From: Streptomyces sp. DvalAA-43
GTDB taxonomy: Bacteria; Actinomycetota; Actinomycetes; Streptomycetales; Streptomycetaceae
Assembly: GCF_900091725.1 (NCBI RefSeq)
Contig: NZ_FMBW01000037.1
Location: 82,872-146,871 of the forward strand
Reading direction: 5' to 3'
Length of the DNA: 64,000 nt
Part shown: in pieces, positions 61,625 through 64,000 of the stretch
Numbering within the stretch: position 1 is the stretch's first letter
How the letters are laid out: every line of letters starts with the position of its first letter
Translations under genes and position numbers: made by a program
Notes under the pieces: model-generated
The model's input: the letters and a program-made list of their open reading frames with translations, nothing else
What the model was told of the DNA's origin: nothing
The model's database searches: none

Positions 61625-62375
61625 AGAGGATCTTGTGCCTGTCTCCGGGGAGAATAGTGACCATGCAACGAAGGGGTCGACCAGTCGCGTCGTAGCCCGT
61701 TCTTGTGTGCTCCGCGACGGGGGTTGCTGCTGGTAGCGCAAGGGTCTCAGCCTCCTGCCGAGTCGGCATGCGAACCGAAATCTCATCTCGGTACTTGGCC
61801 TGCACTAGCCCGACCGAAGCAAGCACTCCGCCGGGCGCGGAGACGTCGCGGGGCTCCATCAAGGGTGTGCCCGTGACGAGTTCTTGAGGGAAGTACGAGT
61901 CCGCAAGGGCGTAAGGCCGGTTATCGACGTACCGGACCCGCTTTCGCGCGACAGCCAGGCCAGCCGACGGAAGTTCCAAGCACTCGCGAACGTGAGCTGG
62001 CGGCTCCACGATCGACACGGTGATTTCCTGTCGCGGGGTTTTCCCTTCTTCCGTGACCGCGCTCGCCCACTGGTCGCCGGCGGTCTGCCCCTCCACTGCA
62101 TTGGCGTGCCGACTTCGGCTTTCCAGGGTCGACCAGTTCCACACAACGGGGGGGTAGTCCTCGCGGACGTACTTGCCCTGCCCTTGCCCAGCGACGACCA
62201 GGCCCTCGTCGATGAGAAGGCGGACTCCGGCGCGAATGGTCTCCCTGCTGTAGCCGTATTCGCTCATCATCTTGGACTCGCTGGGAAGTGCCGCGCCTCC
62301 GGCCAGGGCACCAGACGAAATCCGTTCACGCAGGTCATAGGCGATCTCCTGAGCCTTCGTCATGCCGCGTCGCAT
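61605..62375 (-). CDS. GntR/HutC family regulator with UTRA domain (KorSA-like)
   Basis: An N-terminal winged helix (MTKAQEIAYDLRERISSGAL, then LPSESKMMSEYGYSRETIRA) is followed by a UTRA ligand domain that contains VRYVDNRPYALADSYFP. In pSAM2 the related KorSA controls excision and transfer. GTG codons at 62384 and 62381 are alternative starts with GGAAGG upstream. It overlaps the GNAT gene downstream. The 485-base region upstream holds likely operators. Confidence 0.85.
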   Translation of the reverse strand: MRRGMTKAQEIAYDLRERISSGALAGGAALPSESKMMSEYGYSRETIRAGVRLLIDEGLVVAGQGQGKYVREDYPPVVWNWSTLESRSRHANAVEGQTAGDQWASAVTEEGKTPRQEITVSIVEPPAHVRECLELPSAGLAVARKRVRYVDNRPYALADSYFPQELVTGTPLMEPRDVSAPGGVLASVGLVQAKYRDEISVRMPTRQEAETLALPAATPVAEHTRTGYDATGRPLRCMVTILPGDRHKILYEVTTD

Positions 62376-62860
62376 CAGCACCACACCCCTTCCAGTCCGA
62401 CTCCTCCATACAAGTTAGACCAGGGGGCTTGACTCTCCAACCCCGGGTCGGGCAGTCTCATGCCAAGGCACTCCTCCAGACAAGTCGGATGGGGTGTCAC
62501 GTACAAACTTGCTGTACAGGTGTGCCCGGAGGGTCCGGTAACGGAGCGAGCCCGAAGGAAGCCGTGCTCCTTGAAAACTGAACAGTGAACTCAGGCGAGG
62601 TGAGATCCCTCGCTCCCGTGGCGGCCGGGTGATGCCGTCGGCAGTAGTGCGGCGCGTCGGCGCTGTACGCACAATCCTGCGGCCCTGGAGAACACCCCCG
62701 GGTGCCACCCGCAGCGAACTGCCCTGCTGAGCGCCAGGCAGAGACATGGCGCACCGATTTACAGGCTCGGGACTGGTCGGCCATCGCAACGGCCGATCAG
62801 CGAAGCCCTGGTTCTCCGTTCCTTACCTCCCACCTGCGTCTGATCCCAAAGGAGATCCGC
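62376..62860. other. Non-coding control region of the element
   Basis: No gene is seen over 485 bases. It holds ACAAGTTAGACC at about 62412-62423 and a related ACAAGTCGGATG at about 62479-62490, and GTACA-N7-TGTAC near 62500; any of these could be operators for the GntR protein. A TTGAAAACTGAACAGTG segment at about 62570-62587 begins what looks like a leader of the rightward genes. None of these roles is shown. Confidence 0.4.
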
Positions 62861-63103
62861 ATGTCCCGCTTCAGCCGTGCCCGCCTCAATGACGAAGCCG
62901 ACTACTTCACCGCGTCCGCCAAGCGCTCCGAGGAGGCCGCGCTCGATGGCGACCGCGCCGCAGCCGACATGACCAACGGCCCCCGCACCCGGGCCGTGGC
63001 TGCCAAGTGCGCCCAGGTCGCCAGGTCCAACGCCGCCGACTACCGGGACATCGCCGCCGCACTCCGCGACGGCGAGATCCCCGACTGCCTCGACCTCGAC
63101 TGA
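62861..63103 (+). CDS. Small protein of unknown function
   Basis: An 80-residue protein, MSRFSRARLNDEADYFTASA through GEIPDCLDLD, rich in Ala, Asp and Arg; largely helical with no signal peptide or membrane helix. The ATG has AAAGGAGA seven bases upstream, a strong site. It is the first plus-strand gene of the element and the first of its rightward cluster. I do not recognise it. Confidence 0.7.
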   Translation: MSRFSRARLNDEADYFTASAKRSEEAALDGDRAAADMTNGPRTRAVAAKCAQVARSNAADYRDIAAALRDGEIPDCLDLD

Positions 63104-63111
63104 CCCCCACA

Positions 63112-63160
63112 GCCCCGGCATTCCGCCGTGAGGGCGCCGGATCAAATCCGGCCCGGGGCA
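63112..63160 (+). ncRNA. tRNA-like minihelix
   Basis: Starting nine bases past the preceding stop codon: a perfect seven-base acceptor-like stem (GCCCCGG / CCGGGGC), then a five-base T-arm-like stem GCCGG-ATCAAAT-CCGGC, then a discriminator A. Between them only 17 bases replace the D and anticodon arms (about 40-45 bases in a normal tRNA). It looks like a reduced tRNA; whether it is transcribed or charged is unknown. A terminator-like hairpin follows directly. Confidence 0.4.
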
Positions 63161-63163
63161 CTA

Positions 63164-63182
63164 CGGCCGCCAATGGCGGCCG
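63164..63182 (+). terminator. Hairpin after the minihelix
   Basis: An eight-base perfect stem CGGCCGCC-AAT-GGCGGCCG follows three bases after the minihelix. Confidence 0.5.
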
Positions 63183-63287
63183 GACCGCTCGCATCGTCGG
63201 GCGGAACCACTGAACGGCCCGCGGCCCCGGTGCTGACACACCGGGGCCGCAGTTTCGGGCCGTCCCACCGCTAGGAGAAAACGACCC

Positions 63288-63590
63288 ATGAGAATCATCG
63301 TCGCAGGTCGCGAACCCGTTACCGCGAACGAATTCATCGAGCTGGCACTCGGCATCGACGTCCAGCTCTTCACCGGTCCGGCCGTCGAGTCCGCGATGGA
63401 GCGGGCGGCGCGGCTGGACGTGGCGCGCGAGGTTCTCGCGGAACTCCGCGAGAGTGACCCGGAGGTCGCGGCCTACGCGGAGTCGCTGCTGCGGACGCTG
63501 CCGCTGAAGCGGCGTCCGGACGGCCGTCGCCCGCGCCGCACGGTCCGCCTGGTGAAGGGCTGCGCGGCCGGTTCGGCGGTGGCGGCATGA
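63288..63590 (+). CDS. Small protein of unknown function
   Basis: A 100-residue protein, MRIIVAGREPVTANEFIELA to KGCAAGSAVAA, with a basic stretch of Arg near residue 78. No known domain is recognised. AGGAGAAAA precedes the ATG. Its stop overlaps the next start by four bases (ATGA), so they are co-translated. Confidence 0.7.
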   Translation: MRIIVAGREPVTANEFIELALGIDVQLFTGPAVESAMERAARLDVAREVLAELRESDPEVAAYAESLLRTLPLKRRPDGRRPRRTVRLVKGCAAGSAVAA

Positions 63591-63922
63591 GCGTGTCGAC
63601 GATGGGCCGCATGTCTGCTGCGATCAGGGTCTTGGCGACGCTGGCGGACCGGTTCCCTGACCTGCCGGCCGCCGACGCGGCGGTCTCCAGGATCTACGAC
63701 ACCCGGGTGGAGCTGTCCATCCACGACGGCCTCGGTCAGTTCGAGGCATGGCGTGCCGCCCTGGGCGTCGCCCCTGCTCAGGTGGTCCGGGGGACGCAGT
63801 GCGGAGGTGGCCCTCTGATGTGGCTGCGCGCCGACACCATCGTGGACGGTGTCACCATCCACCTGGTCGGCTATGGGTACGTCCTGGCGGACCGTGCCGA
63901 CAATCCGGCGGAGGTGGCGTGA
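63587..63922 (+). CDS. Small protein of unknown function
   Basis: A 111-residue protein starting MSVSTMGRMSAAIRVLATLA and ending YGYVLADRADNPAEVA; no known domain is recognised, though the strand-rich end (ADTIVDGVTIHLVGYGYVL) looks compact. It overlaps its neighbours on both sides, so it is part of one transcript. Confidence 0.7.
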   Translation: MSVSTMGRMSAAIRVLATLADRFPDLPAADAAVSRIYDTRVELSIHDGLGQFEAWRAALGVAPAQVVRGTQCGGGPLMWLRADTIVDGVTIHLVGYGYVLADRADNPAEVA

Positions 63923-64000
63923 TGCTGCCTCAGGCGCGCATGGCAACGGGCGTGTACGGCACCTGGGAGCTGTACGTCCTCCTCGACGCCCCGTCGCTGG
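63922..64000 (+). CDS. Start of a gene cut by the window edge
   Basis: An ATG at 63922 overlaps the previous stop by one base (TGATG) and opens a frame to the window edge (MLPQARMATGVYGTWELYVL...). Too little is visible to name it. Confidence 0.5.
   Translation, partial: MLPQARMATGVYGTWELYVLLDAPSL

Larger units (their letters stand above)
60872..64000. mobile_element. Integrative conjugative element (SLP1/pSAM2 kind), left part
   Basis: The element begins at the tRNA-Tyr fragment and runs past the window. The visible genes are a GNAT enzyme, a GntR/UTRA regulator like KorSA and a run of small overlapping genes, as in the non-transfer end of actinomycete ICEs. The genes for integrase, replication initiator and the FtsK-like transfer protein are not in the window, so its class is inferred from the regulator type and the integration site. 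SLP1 of S. coelicolor is known to use a tRNA-Tyr gene. Confidence 0.65.

Overview
High-GC DNA (roughly 70% GC) with Streptomyces-type gene order: glmM-rpsI-rplM, the alpha/spc/S10 ribosomal operons, str operon (rpsL-rpsG-fusA-tuf), rpoBC, rplJL, rplKA, nusG-secE and tRNA-Trp. Protein lengths and N-termini (TTG-started 1161-residue RpoB, NusG with an acidic N-terminal extension, no rpsD between rpsK and rpoA) fit Streptomyces. The species cannot be named from the sequence alone.

Layout. 1-7.3 kb: end of a DUF389 membrane protein gene, glmM, rpsI, rplM, an ABC-F ATPase, a membrane-anchored secreted protein and truA. 7.3-24.1 kb: one long run of minus-strand ribosomal genes read from the rpsJ promoter near 24.1 kb down through the S10 and spc clusters, secY-adk-map, infA-rpmJ-rpsM-rpsK-rpoA-rplQ; internal terminators at 13.99 and 11.79 kb cut it into units. 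24.2-31.0 kb: a plus-strand accessory island between rpsJ and tuf: an RNA ligase-polynucleotide kinase fusion, a fusion of MJ1316/DUF504, EEP phosphoesterase and poly(A)-polymerase-like nucleotidyltransferase domains, a GNAT acetyltransferase and a PIG-L family lipoprotein. 31.0-49.2 kb: tuf, fusA, rpsG, rpsL, rpoC, rpoB, rplL, rplJ, a lipoprotein, rplA, rplK, nusG, secE and tRNA-Trp, all minus strand. 49.4-60.8 kb: aminotransferase, adenosine deaminase, two TetR genes with clear palindromic operators (one next to a NAD(P)-binding protein, one next to an MFS exporter), murB, a MaoC-like dehydratase pair, rpmG, tRNA-Met, tRNA-Thr, an amidohydrolase-like protein, another NAD(P)-binding protein and a DUF523 protein.

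60.9 kb to the right edge: start of an integrated element. It begins at a 3' fragment of tRNA-Tyr(GUA) followed by the old chromosomal tRNA terminator, and carries GNAT and GntR/UTRA genes, a long non-coding region and a series of overlapping small genes, the pattern of an actinomycete integrative conjugative element of the SLP1/pSAM2 kind. The integrase, transfer genes and intact tRNA would lie beyond the window.

Most of the window is the translation and transcription machinery, with consensus-like promoters, rho-independent hairpins and start-stop overlaps (TGATG) that couple translation. The points most worth a second look are the predicted RNA-repair gene pair at 24.2-28.2 kb, an 18-base hairpin element shared by the rpsJ and rpsL leaders, asparagine at the rifampicin-site position 442 of RpoB, a tRNA-like minihelix in the integrated element, and an amidohydrolase fold protein that seems to have lost two active-site residues.
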